Source of the DNA: Cryptomeria japonica
Lineage: Eukaryota > Streptophyta > Pinopsida > Cupressales > Cupressaceae
Assembly (NCBI RefSeq): GCF_030272615.1
Contig: NC_081410.1
Coordinates: 143,937,349 to 144,001,348, forward strand
DNA length: 64,000 nt
Direction: 5' to 3'
The position numbers were made by a program, and so were the translations under genes. Under the pieces are notes generated by a model. It was not told the origin of the DNA and did no database searches. It saw only the letters and a program-made list of their open reading frames with translations. Shown one piece after another: positions 31,596 through 42,784 of this stretch (position 1 is the first letter of the stretch; each line of letters starts with the position of its first letter).

Positions 31596-32708
31596 TCAGT
31601 TAGATGAAGAATCTCTTGCCAATGGAGTGTTACTCTGTTCTGCCAGTGGAGGAGTATTCCCATTAACATTCTGATCTGACTTTCTGATCCATTGTTTTGA
31701 GAATTCTTGCTTTACCTCTTCAACTTTTTCTTTACCTTTCAAACTAGGACCTTTGTTATTTGTCGGCGAGGGCTTGCTTCTATAAAATTTAGCAATATGT
31801 CCAATCTTGTTATAGGCATAACAAGTCACCTAGTTTTTCTAAATAGCTTTCCCATATCCTATGCCGGTTTGTGTTCAGCATTGATTAGATAAGTGTCCAA
31901 ATCTTCCACAAACATAGCATCTTACATTCATTCTGCAATTCTCTGAATTATGACCAACTTTGTTGCATTTAGAATATTGACCGGTGGGTGTATTAGTATT
32001 CTGATAATTTCTAGATCTACATTGATTTGCTCTATGACCATACTTGTTATAGTTAAAGCATTTTCCATTAAATTTGTAAGCAGTAGGTTGTCTTACCGGT
32101 TTGCTATGATCATGATTATTTGCAGTACCAGACCTTTCACCAACTTCAAAGCCAAGGCCATTTGTATCACCATTAGGTTTCTAATTTTTCAGCATTTCAC
32201 CAAGTTCTTCTGAAATTTTCTTGAATTTCTCCTTGTGTTGATTTGTAGCAATCAATTCTCTTTCCAAGATTCCTTTCTATCTCATGAGTTCATTTGTGTC
32301 ATTTTGTGTATGCATCAGATCTGCCTTCAACATGTCATTTTCATGGCTGAGTCTTGTGTTTTCATTTCTAGCATCATTTAGTCTTCTAACCAAGTCTTCT
32401 TCATTCTTCTTCCGATTTTCATTTTCTTTATAAAATCTCATAGTCATATCTTGCATCTCATTCTTCAATGAAGTGTTTTCTTGTCTCAGCTTGTTCATAA
32501 GATCATTAAGAGTTTCTTGTTCATCTTGATTATTCTGCATCTTTTCACAAAGTTCTCTTCTCTTATTTCTTGCAATAGTAAGATTTTCTTGAAGTGCTTG
32601 AATAATATCCTTAGCAGCCTTTAGATCATCTTCAAGTTTGATATTTTTCAACTTTTCTACATCATAGTTTGAAAGAGTTGTTTCCAATTGCTTTCTCAAG
32701 TTTTCCAT
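31596..32708 (-). pseudogene. Element F gag-like coiled-coil and zinc-knuckle protein
   Basis: The frame starts at 32708 (MENLRKQLETTL) about 58 bases after the PBS. The first 140 residues form a strongly heptad-like coiled coil (for example LIKLEDDLKAA-type spacing and LRQENTSLKNEMQDM). A TAG at 32274 and others interrupt the frame. Knuckles follow: one with Tyr for the second Cys (CFNYNKYGH), one lacking the first Cys, one intact (CYVCGRFGHLSNQC) and a fourth decayed (CYAYNKIGH). It matches H 44300-45412 throughout. The role inferred is a capsid/nucleocapsid-like protein; no standard Copia gag capsid motif is seen. Confidence 0.8.
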
Positions 32709-32765
32709 CTCTACGGGTGACAAGATCTTCCTCAAGTTGTTAGGCTTCTGAAAATAGAGGACCAA

Positions 32766-32777
32766 GCTCTGATACCA
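32766..32777 (-). other. Primer binding site of element F (initiator tRNA-Met)
   Basis: On the minus strand tggtatcagagc follows the 5' LTR after a 2-base spacer (at). Confidence 0.9.
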
Positions 32778-32779
32778 AT

Positions 32780-33566
32780 TGTTAGGATTCCCAAAGATAC
32801 TGAGAGGGGGGGGTGAATCAGTATCTAACTGTTTTATAAATTTACTTGATTTAAAACATGAAAAGCATATCAATACTGTGTACTAGTAAACCAGAAATAA
32901 TGCAGTAAACAAGAATAACAACAACCACATGAGAAGCACACCATAACACAGTATTTTAATGAGGAAACTCGATGTGGAAAGAAACTCAGTGGGATTTGTG
33001 ACCCACGATATTTGCTTACTGGCCAATAAGGGAATATTACTCTTACAATAGGGGCCTGCACATGCAGGAAGGCCAAGTGCCTAGAGCTCACTGCTCAAAT
33101 ACAAAAGAAGTCACATTGATGTACAAAAATGTATTATATTAATCCAATGTCTTGTACTACTTTAGATTAGCATCTGCTATGCCAAATCTAGTACCGGTTT
33201 AAGCTCTGCTACATACATAAACGCTTAACCTCTAATTCACATATTAGGTCTGCATAATTTTGCCTATCTCCTTATTAAAAAATGTTCTACAATGATCTCA
33301 TACATATATGAGTCATATTACAACTTGCCATGTCGGCTTACAATGATTTTACAATTAATTACAAAATACATTTAAACAAAATTCCTGTTGGGCAAGGTGT
33401 CGGTATCCTTCCTTTCACTGCCAGTGTTCTGTGTACCGGTGTAGAGTTTGTCGTTTGCGGGTGCTGGTATATTTGTCTTGCCGATATCATATGATTGCAA
33501 GGTTGCCATCAATGATAAAACTTTCAATCACCTACAATTTCTCATTGGAGTGTGCATTTGCCAACA
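32780..33566 (-). repeat. 5' LTR of element F (787 bp)
   Basis: On the minus strand it starts TGTTGGCAAATGCACAC and ends CCTAACA. It is a close partner of 26148-26936. Confidence 0.92.
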
Positions 33567-33906
33567 ATATGACTCTAGATATAAAGATACTGTGGGAAAG
33601 TTGCAAATCAGATGATTAGGTCCATATGAGATAGAAGAAGTTTTCAATAATGGAGTTGTTCGTTTGACAACAATTGACCCCGTTTGGTTTAAGCTTTTGG
33701 TGAATGGTCACCGATTATGTCTTTATCATAAGCCGACCACTAAAGAGGAGTTCCTGCAACAATTTGCCCAAAAGGATAAAACACGGGTTCCTGCAGCAAT
33801 TGATAAGGTTCCTGCAGCAACTTATCAGGTTCTTGCTGCAATTGAGCAAAGTAATAAAGGTAAGGTTCCTGTAGCCACTGCAATGAACATGTTTGCCGCT
33901 TCATAA
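33567..33906 (+). pseudogene. Element D integrase C-terminal end, after insertion F
   Basis: The D frame resumes at once with DSRYKD (first bases are the F TSD), then LGPYEIEEVFNNGVVRL, the C-terminal integrase motif of Athila elements. A TGA or TAG lies inside. The end carries a short repeat, VPAAIDKVPAATYQVLAAIEQ-like in three units, made by repeats of the DNA word ttcctgcagcaa. It ends at the stop at 33904. Confidence 0.88.
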
Positions 33907-34401
33907 TTCTTCTCACATCATTTCACAATAATATTTCCATGTCTTATGGGAATATTCTTCTCCATAAATAAAATTCCATCCACGTCATCCCATCTCATTT
34001 TCTTATCTGTCATTTCACCATCATTTTTGTATGACTGCAGGTATGTACATATTGTATTTTATTTTGATTACGCATTTATGATTTCATTATGATTACTACC
34101 TTTCTAAATCCATGTACACTCCCTTAAATCTTGTTAGCTTGTGTGGACACATGCTAAGTTAAGTTGGGGGGGTGTTTTATGGTTCAGTTTCCAAAGTTAG
34201 TAATTATTCATCCTTTTGGTACCTAGAATTTATTGCTTGCCATCATTGTTTTTAACAAGATATTCTTTCACGCAAGGAAGTAATAAATTCTGCCACTCCA
34301 AATTTGGAGATATGTATGGAATTTTCAAATCTTCAAGTCTATAGGATATTTTGGTTCTCTGTTTCTCAGCTATAGAGTGTGCTATTCTAACAGAGTAAGG
34401 A
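33907..34401 (+). other. Spacer between pol and ORF3 of element D with internal polypurine tract
   Basis: No gene is seen. A purine tract (ttaagttgggggggtg, 34159-34173) resembles the true 3' PPT (aagttggggggca) of the same element. Confidence 0.65.
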
Positions 34402-36540
34402 ATGGGTGGAGATCCAATCCGCCATGAACCAACAGTCCATGATGCGTTGTTGCAGGATGCTCTTTGTGAGCATTATTTTAGACACCATGGCTGGATTGAT
34501 TACTTTTTGAAAATCAGGGATTTTAATGAAGAAATTGTTGCGAAATTTATGCATTCCTTCAATGAAGGAGAAGCTACGGTAAAAGGATTAAGGGTCATTG
34601 CTACGGAGTAGTGGATAGCTGAAGTTACAGGGTTGCTGTAGGAAGGAGAATTATTTCCAGAATCAAAAGATGCTAGAAGCACTAGAGTAGAGTTTACACT
34701 TCCCATAGATAGACCTCTAATGGTAGGCAAACAAGGAACTAGGAGCGTTCCCTACCAATAGAGTGGCCTCAGATAGCTTTATATGTCATGAAATACATTA
34801 CTTGCGAAGGGAGGTATTCAAATCTACATTCACCACGTTTTAAATTACTTAGTCATTTATGATATGGCCAAAGGGTGAATGTCCCTAATTTTCTATACCA
34901 CCTCATTTCTACAAGTGCCAAAGAAAAGTGGAAGAATGGAAATCGTTCTATCAACCATCATGGTTTGATTAAATTGCTGGTAGAACGTTCTCTTAGAGAC
35001 GTTTCACAGATGGAATGGGGGGTATTTGAGGACATACCACAGTTTAGGGTTGAAGATGCTCCTGTTGCAGATGATCCACTAGTTGAAGAAGAAAATATTA
35101 TAGAACCCTCTTCTCCTATAGTTTCTTCAGAGAATGATTTTCTCATTGCCAAAGGAGTTGTGGTTATTATGGAAGAAGAGATGGTTGAGGCAAATGTGGA
35201 ACAACCCTCCACTTCTCTTCAAAGAGATTCACCAATTGCTAAGAGAAAAGGGAAGGAATTAGAAATAAATGTAACAGATGAAGAACCTATGGTTCAGCAG
35301 CATGCAACTCAAATTTATCCTGCAACCAAGAGGTGTAAGTCAAAAAGAAAAACTCCTGCAGCAGAACCATAGGTACAAACCATTCCTACAGCCACTCCAA
35401 AGGTTTATGTGAGAAGAACTCAGAGTAGGATCTAGAAGGCTCGTCTAGCAGGTGATCCGACAGAGGTTATTTCAGTAGAAACATCAGAAAAAGGGAGCCC
35501 TGTAGATGTTGAAATCCAGGAAGAGGGTGATGTAGATAGACTGTCAAATCTTGCTTATGTGGCACAACAGCTTGAGGAACCTAACAAAGAGATTTCATAG
35601 CAGCTTGAGGAGCTTGTTGAAGAGATTCCATGGCCTAAGGTAACACCTATTAGACCTCCATCATCCCTAAGTAGTTTATCTATTGCATTGACATTTTATA
35701 GACAATGGGAAATAGAGAGGGCTAGATTGCAAGGGGTTATTGACAAACAACAAAGAGAAATTGAAAAGATGGATAATAAAATTAAAGAATTAGAGGCTAA
35801 GGTTGAAACAATCACTAGTATGATCCCCGAATTGATGCAATGTAGGGCACCTCCAAGGGTTTATGCTCTACATTTAAGGGAGTAGTATTTAAATTTCAAA
35901 TTGAACTGCATTGTTAGGTACCTTAGCCCCTCTTTAGAAACCCCTAAGGAATTTTATTATGCTTACCAGACTTCTCCAGTAGCTGTGAAAAATTTGTTAT
36001 GTGAATTTTATTTACATAACTATGTTGTACCTTCAAATACTGAGTGGAATCCTTTGTTATATATTGGTGATATCCATATAAAAGCTTTAATGTCATGGAT
36101 TCAAAATGAGAGTAGCATGGGGGCACAAGCCAGAACATATAAAGATTTTGAATTTGATTGTCCATTGCCATTGAGGAAGGAAGCAAAAGAGCCAAGAGTT
36201 CTCTATTATGAATGACAAAAACTATTGGTAAGAAATGATGTTAAGAAACTAGTGCTTCCAATGAGGGAGGAAATATACCAGGCATATGAGAATTTAGTTC
36301 AGACTAACAGTGCAGCTGTAATAGATGGGTTAAATCGGTGCTGGAATAACTTACCATAAGAATTGAAGCAAGGAGAACCTCATTCACTGCCAAATTTTCA
36401 GGCAGCTATGCAAAGAGCCCACAAATATATACAATTGGGTAGAGAGAAGACCAATAACTGGTTACCAATGATCTTTCAACCTCCTATTCTTATGTGGCCA
36501 CTATTGGGATGTCAGATTACAGATCAACCTATGAAGTAGT
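34402..36540 (+). pseudogene. Element D ORF3 (extra ORF after pol, Athila env-like position)
   Basis: A frame beginning at the ATG 34402 (MGGDPIRHEPTVHDALLQ) reads with one frame shift and about ten stops to about 36540. Its N-terminal part has WIDYFLKIRDFNEEI and a VIATE-WIAEVTGL segment. Then comes FLYHLISTSAKEKWKNG with HHGLIKLLVERSL, an acidic linker (35030-35350), a K/R-rich patch (ATKRCKSKRKTPAAEP), a coiled coil (35700-35830, RQWEIERARLQ to ELEAKVETI) and a conserved C-terminal part (35901-36215). It has the position of the env-like ORF of Athila elements. I see no signal peptide or transmembrane segment, so an envelope role is not supported by this copy. Confidence 0.7.
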
Positions 36541-36692
36541 TACAGAAGAATCAGCCAGATGGTCCAAGCTGGAAAAGATTAAAGGATTTTACTGGAATTT
36601 AGCTTCAGGAGGAATAGGTCAAGGAACCATTGGTGATCTAAGAATTAGTTCAAGAATCATAAATTTTCTTTTTGCTATAGGATAAACAAGCT

Positions 36693-36709
36693 CTTAAAGT
36701 TGGGGGGCA
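36693..36709 (+). other. Polypurine tract of element D
   Basis: The sequence cttaaagttggggggca abuts the 3' LTR. Confidence 0.85.
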
Positions 36710-37974
36710 TGATGAGTTGAGACATTGTCATATTTCTATCCTCAGAACTCTTGAACTTTTTTCATCTTTTCATTTGCATAGTAGTAAGTGATGTATTGGA
36801 AATTTACTATATGTATTCCATATGTTAACCTGAACCTAATAAATCATGTTTTATCTTTACCAGTTTACTCCTGCAACTAAGTGATTTATTCATGTTACCA
36901 TGCGGATTGTTTAGGGAAATATCATATGAGAAATTAATAGATGACCTAATTAAATAAAATGCGTATGCATGTTCTTGTATGCTATTTCTTTTGTAGTGCA
37001 GGGAATAAATGATGTTGTAGTGAATGTTCACCTATCACGCCAAGTTGAAGGAAAGGATACTCAAGAAGATGACTAAAGATCAAACAGCAGAAAAGTTGAG
37101 AAGAGCAAGGAAGGACATATGAGGAGCAACCAAGCGATAATACCGATGTCTAACTTAGGTGGACATTGAAGTTGTAAATACTTCCATAGTATGTTATAAC
37201 TATGATTCAGTTTAGATCCGTATTTCCTTTAGCATAACTCCAGCTATCTCCTTTCTTGGTCAATTGTCTGCCTCTTCTTTTTGGTGTGATTTGTGTTGTC
37301 TGTGGTAGTTGATATCTTTTTAATAATAAGCTCTTTATCTTCTCAAGGGTTCGATAGATAGATATAAAGAGAAGAAAAATAGAGTGAAGGATTTTCATAA
37401 GTAGTTTTGAGTTTCTTTCCATATTGCATCATGTAATGGCTTCCAAAGAATGATGAATAAAAATATGTTATTCTAAGCTTTTAAGGTTGTTTTTGGGAAG
37501 CCCGATATCACTCATCCAAGGGGGCCCACTTGGTCAGTGTTCCTATGCATTTGTTAAAATTAGATTTTTTTCCTTAGCTTCAATAGACGTTCTTGCATTG
37601 ACTGTTCCTGCAGCCACTGGAAATAGAGCCACTGACTATTCCTGCAGCCAAACCAAAATAGAGTAATTCTTATTTATCAGCATTGAATTTATCCAGTATT
37701 GCTTTTATGAATTTATGCAAGAGTTTTCTTGTAGCCTTTCTATAGTTTCAATTCTTGCTTATCTTTTCTGCATAATGTTAGTTGCTGTAGTAATGCAGAA
37801 TAGCTATCACAGGAACTTAGTGCATATATAGTGCAGATCCATTTCAAGTATTATGTCCCTGGGTTGACAATCAAATGAACACTAGCTATGGAAATAGTGA
37901 CTTTACCAAATGAATGTCCAAACTTTAGGTTGAGACTTCAACTAGAGTTATTATTCTTATAGTTGGGTTGAACA
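36710..37974 (+). repeat. 3' LTR of element D (1265 bp)
   Basis: Starts TGATGAGTTGAG and ends GTTGAACA. It has the same length as the 5' LTR and is followed by TSD tatgc. It contains the ttcctgcagcca words found also in the coding part. Confidence 0.95.
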
Positions 37975-37979
37975 TATGC
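37975..37979. repeat. Right TSD of element D (tatgc)
   Basis: Copy of 16449-16453. Confidence 0.9.
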
Positions 37980-38900
37980 TATCACATTTGACACACCCTA
38001 TATCTCACCAAACTGTCACAAAAATCAACCGGGGAGATGTACATCAATGATACCCTGAGCCTAAACTTTCCTACCAATTAGGTATCTTTGTTGCCGACAG
38101 TATGGAAGATGTTGTCTGTCATCTACCCAACCAAGGAAATCCATGTAAGGTTAACATGTAAAATTCTATAACACATCTATAGCATGTCACCACTATGGGG
38201 TATTCACTATACCCCTATTCTTGATAGCACCTTTATATCTATATGCATAAGGCTCCTTGTCCTATAACTGTACATGAGCAATTGGACAAAAGATAGAAAT
38301 ATGCTCCTAGTCCCAAACCTGTAAAAGCATGATACCACAACTAATAGATTTGTACCTCAAATAGACTATTGTGTGAATCTGATAATACAACATGTCTAAT
38401 AAGCACAAACCCCAGGCATACACTCTCCTCTTAGTAATCATACCTGCTAGAACCCTATCCCATCTCATAGGAAATCCATGGCATCATTGATCTAGAACTA
38501 AATGTCATGCTATGATTTTGCACAATACTATAGTGATTAGTGAGATCATCATAATCCTCGCTGAGGTGGTCCCAACCAATCTTGAAATGTCCATCCATCA
38601 CTATATCATGCTCACCATACTCAAATATCTTACAGAGTGTTGCAACCCTTGTCGTGTGATCATACACAACTCTCTCCTCATGGATAGGAATGTGCAAAAT
38701 CCTCCATACATCCTCCAAGGTGACATATGCCTCACATGTCAGCAAATGAAAGGTGCACGTCTTTAAATGCCACCTCTCAAGCAAAGCAATGATATGACCT
38801 CTATTGGTTGTAACCTTAGGGAGATGAAGAACATGGTATAATCCAATGCGATGAATCAAAGAAATATCCTCAGGTACAACAACTAACCTAGCAATGTAAG
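37980..38900 (-). pseudogene. Plant mobile domain (PMD) pseudogene, core piece (1 of 3)
   Basis: On the minus strand an open run of 134 codons (38859-38455) has HIIALLERWHLKTCTFHLL followed by YVTLEDVWRILHIPI. This is the signature start of the plant mobile domain family (MAIL1/MAIN-like and transposon-borne proteins). Downstream, with one frame change and stops, RRVYAWGLCLLDMLYYQI and GIMLLQVWDYEHI match the central part of the domain. The continuation lies at 16453-15812 across element D. The gene is a pseudogene. Whether it was a host gene or a transposon-carried PMD cannot be told from this. Confidence 0.78.
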
Positions 38901-39056
38901 GCCATAGGGCCTATTTTACCAAGTTCCAAGAACATAAAGAATATCCTACATGATAATATATCAAACATTATTCATAGTATTTAATTACGAGACAACTTTT
39001 AGTAAAATAATGAAAATTCATGTCAAAACAACGAATGTGAAACTGAATTAACTTAT
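38901..39056. other. Short flank between PMD pseudogene and element B
   Basis: No feature seen except cttat at 39052-39056, the expected left TSD of B. Its partner would lie beyond the rest of B and was not found. Confidence 0.4.
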
Positions 39057-40234
39057 TGTAATGGTGAAAATTAGGGCTTCCACCATTAGATGTAGTAAAA
39101 CCACTAATTTTGCTTAAGGACCATCACATTAGGGAAATATAGTAATTTGAAATATCTAAACCTAATAGATCTAAATTATAATCAAATTCTAAGGTTATTG
39201 GATGTGCCTCTTCTTTCCTTTGAGTTGAATTGAATTTGCTGAAATTAGGGTAAAAGTGTTAGAAATGAAGGTAAAAATGTGGAAATAATAAGCTATAGTC
39301 ATCAGATTGAGTCACAAACCTGGATCTAAGCAATGTAAGCATATTCAGACATGTTCCTAAAAAGAGCTCCTAAAATGTCAAGACTGTTTCGCCCATGCCT
39401 TGGTCATTTGAATTTTTTGCACTCCAATGGGGGATTAATCTATCACCATAGATAATGATTATTCTGAAGATCGTAGCTCCATACCTATTTATTACACACT
39501 AAAAGAAGGGTAAATAGGTTGGGAACAGGGGTTTTCCTAAGTCAAATCCTGGTTTAGGAATCAACCTTGAATGAAATATTGCAAATACTTGAAATAAATA
39601 ATGGAAAGATATACCTCAGACTGATAATGATGCTTTACTTCTTGAATGTAATCACATATGTTGTATTAAATGGCATGAAGATGACAAAACCCTAATCAAA
39701 CACACATGCTTGCATATGAATGATGTAATGTTGCTCCACAATGGATAAATGAAGAATATGAAGCTTTCAAGACCTCTAGAAATGCTTGATGATGAATACT
39801 TTGACTCTTGAATGATAGATTGCTTGAATACGGATTGATTGGACACCTTATGATTCTCTTGTGATTTTTAAGAGAGAGGTATGGACCTTTTATACTTTCC
39901 TATCAAAAAGAATCTTAATTTTCCACCATAGGCCAACATGGAGATCACAATCTTGATAGCTCATTGTGACCATTGAGAGGGGCCAAATTAGGGTCCTATT
40001 TGAGAGGACCAAGGTGCCACACCTTGGTCTCAATTAGGACCATGGCACCATGCCCTAAGCCTACCCCATTTTAGGGCTAGAATCAAGGGGCCATGTGATG
40101 TGTAAGGTGGAAATGAGGCTAAAATTGAATGGTATGAGCAGAATTAAGTCCTCACTTGGCTTTGGAGCATGAACACTAAGAGGAGGGCCAAAATATGGAC
40201 TAAATTGTAAGGGAGTGGAATTTAGAATGCTACA
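39057..40234 (-). repeat. 3' LTR of element B (1178 bp)
   Basis: On the minus strand it starts TGTAGCATTC and ends CACCATTACA. The end block, read on plus as tgtaatggtgaaaa...ccaccatt, recurs at 50851 in the 5' LTR. It holds a ggaccaagg/ggaccatgg pair near 40007-40045 like the A and G arrays. Confidence 0.88.
39887..39894 (-). promoter_or_regulatory. TATA box in element B LTR
   Basis: The minus-strand TATAAAAG lies about 340 bp into the LTR, comparable to A and G. Confidence 0.45.
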
Positions 40235-40249
40235 TTTAGCCCCCACTTT
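40235..40249 (-). other. Polypurine tract of element B
   Basis: Minus-strand aaagtgggggctaaa, identical to the tract of A at 9796-9810. Confidence 0.88.
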
Positions 40250-42784
40250 AGCGAGAATATAAGCCTATGTAAGTAGTCACGGTAAAGTAGATTAAAGAGA
40301 GATGAAGAAGAGGATCAATGAGGAGGATGATCACAAGGAGTGGAAGACATCACCAATTTTGAGGGATAAAGCCCCCAATCATAGGATCTTTAATCACTCA
40401 AACATATGCAAGGGCACATAAGACAAAAAAAAAAAGATAAACAAAGTCAAAATACACAAAACACAAAAGATAAAGACCAAAAATAAGACCTCAAGTCAAC
40501 TAGCTGAAGAGACCTCGATATCAAAATGTCTCAACAATTAATATCATTCTTGGAAAAATGTCATCTCAAGAACATAAGTGACCACATAAAAGTGAATATC
40601 ATGCATCATCCATGAATCAAAAGCTATGAGTTCATGAGAAGAAGGAAAGAGAGAGCACAATTACACACTAGATGTATTTGTCTAGGTGATCCATGAGAAG
40701 AATGATGAGAAAGGACATGGATACTCTCCCCTAGATATTTTTCTCTAGGTGATCAATGTTGGGGACGAGATTAGGAATAGTCTAGCTATGTTTCACTATT
40801 TCCACTCATCCTTGTGCATGTGTGCAAGTGATGTCTAGTTTCAAGTATATAGCACCCTGTATAAGAGTTTGTTTCCTCTAGTTTTGAGTGTGCTTCAACC
40901 TATTTAAGACATATAATGAAAATGCAAATGCCAAGGGGTGAATGTGTAAATGCCAAGGGGTGCATATGTGAATTCCAAGGGGTGAATGTGTGGTTTCAGG
41001 AACATCTCGTATAAGAGTTTGTTTTCTCTAGTTTCCAGAATGTGTAACCCTATTTAAGACAGATACACGCATGGTTTCGAGGACATCACGTGAAATTTTT
41101 TATGTGATTTGGTTTCAGGAAGGTGTACCCCATATAAGACATATATCAAATGTTGCGTCTAGTTTCAGGCATGAATCATCTCGTATAAGAGTTTGTTTTT
41201 TCTATTTTTGAGAATGAACGCCCCATTTAAGACATGAAAAAATAATATGCAAAAATATGGTACAATATGGTACAAAGAGGGCAATATGGGTGCCCCCTCT
41301 TTAAGATGTCAACAAGAAACAAGGATACCTACCTTCAACACCAAGTAGATATCCTTTAGGCAATAATGCCATAAATCCAAGCTAGAGAGGGAATAATATT
41401 CAAGCAAGGACAAGATAGTTGGAAAAGAGATATCTTGCAATGAATTGTAAAGGGGATCCTTGGAGGAGAAGAGATCTTTTCTAAAAAGACATCTACCTTG
41501 AAGAGGATTTTTTGAAAAAACATAACATCTTATACCAAATAAAGGGAAGGAGAACAAGAATTCATACCTTCCCCCTATTTCTAGGTGAAAGGGATTCTTG
41601 ATGAAGGATGACATTCTTTTAACCCAATGTGAGGGATAAGTTTATAATAGGATGTACATTGCCAATTGAATAAGAGGTTGTATCCAAGGACTTACACCTC
41701 TTTTATAAGAGAGAATCCTTGAGAAAACAACTTCACACAAGGAATGACATGAAATCACAAGAAAACACCACTCAACAAAGGAAAAGTGGATCCTTAGAAA
41801 AGATAGGAGAGATAAAATGTTACACCCCAAGAGTAGGGACAATGAGAAGAATTACACAAATTACAAAGAGAGATTATTCATAATCTAGATGTACCATTTC
41901 AAAAAAAGAATAGATCCTAACCATGGGACACACATGTACTCGCATGAAGGATAATTCAATGCAAGAAAGGATATCAAGTGATGAACAATGCAACACACAA
42001 GAAGAGGTAATATTCAAAGAGATAGATAGAGGAAGGGTCACAAAACTCATCTAAGGAAAGATTATTCATAAGATATGTACCATTTGAAACAAGGAATAGG
42101 TCCTAACCAAGGAACACACATGTGCTCGCATGAAGGATAATTTCATGCCACAAAGGACATAAAGTTATGAAGAATGCAGTCCATAAAGGAAATAACTTAA
42201 AACGTTAAAAAAGAAGAGATAATATTCTTTCTCCCCAAGCAAACAGAATAATAAATAGACTTTTATGTTTCTTACTAAGTATGATTGCACCATAAATTGT
42301 ACCACCACGAATGACAATGAGCCCCCAATAGGTAGGATAACAATTTCATGTAGTGAGGAGCAACATAATGGGAACTTGAAAGTTATTTGAAATGATTATG
42401 AGAAATATGTCATTCATTGTGACATGTTACTTTTATGGTCCCTAAACCAATATAATGTTATTATTTGTTTTCAAAGTTTGAAACTCAATAGTAGAATGGC
42501 CATGATTTTTTTGATACTTGCAAAAAAGAATAATTTTCAACATGTTGTCTATGTTTCCTTCTTCCTCTAGGCCAAAGAAGAGAGATTAAATTGGCGTGAA
42601 GAAGATTGGACAAAATATTATCTTGTTGTAATACCATATGGGAATGAGAAGATGTGGACTCACTAAACAATGGAAGAGGTGATGTTGACAAAGGAGGAGT
42701 TTGGAGACCTAGCTATTCATTAGAAAAGTGTGATTTCTCATGACTTTCAAGGCTTTGTTGCACACACCCTAAACTTGTCCATTT
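40250..42784 (-). other. 3' non-coding region of element B
   Basis: About 2.5 kb without a supportable gene. It holds three 22-bp tandem units (40926-40991), several dispersed cgtataagagtttgtttt / ccctatttaagaca blocks between 40855 and 41240, and the conserved minus-strand purine tract near 42317 with the same flanks as in A. Two similar stretches starting aagattattcat...gtaccattt at about 41870 and 42058 are an internal duplication. Confidence 0.55.
40926..40991. repeat. 22-bp tandem repeat, three units
   Basis: Units aaatgccaaggggtgaatgt-type at 40926, 40948 and 40970, with few differences. Confidence 0.85.

Larger units (their letters stand above)
26148..33566 (-). mobile_element. Element F: non-autonomous Copia-type element with two unusual ORFs
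   Basis: Minus-strand element of 7.4 kb including solo LTR G. LTRs are 789 and 787 bp, PBS is the initiator tRNA-Met type (32766-32777), and the PPT lies at 26937-26950. TSDs are gtatg (26143-26147) and atatg (33567-33571), one mismatch. In transcript order it encodes a coiled-coil/zinc-knuckle protein (32708 to about 31596) and a large second ORF (31287 to about 27135). No pol domain is seen. Element H is a sister copy with the same arrangement, so this is a family and not a random deletion product. Confidence 0.88.
16454..37974 (+). mobile_element. Element D: Athila-type Gypsy retrotransposon with nested insertions (21.5 kb)
   Basis: Two LTRs of exactly 1265 bp flank gag, protease, RT, RNase H, integrase and an extra 3' ORF. 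The PBS form and the presence of a long ORF after pol are typical of the Athila lineage. Elements E (3.0 kb) and F (7.4 kb with solo LTR G inside) are inserted at the end of pol, so D itself is about 11 kb. The pol frame resumes exactly when E, F and their TSDs are removed. All genes carry several stops, mostly TAG, so D is dead. It sits in the PMD pseudogene with TSD tatgc. Confidence 0.95.

Noticed and set aside
34402-36540. Envelope protein in element D
   Set aside because: The position fits env-like ORFs of Athila elements, but no signal peptide, membrane segment or cleavage site is seen in this copy. It is kept only as an extra ORF of unknown role.
40926-41240. Possible CRISPR-like array in element B
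   Set aside because: Only three units without unique spacers in eukaryotic retroelement DNA; a minisatellite explains it.
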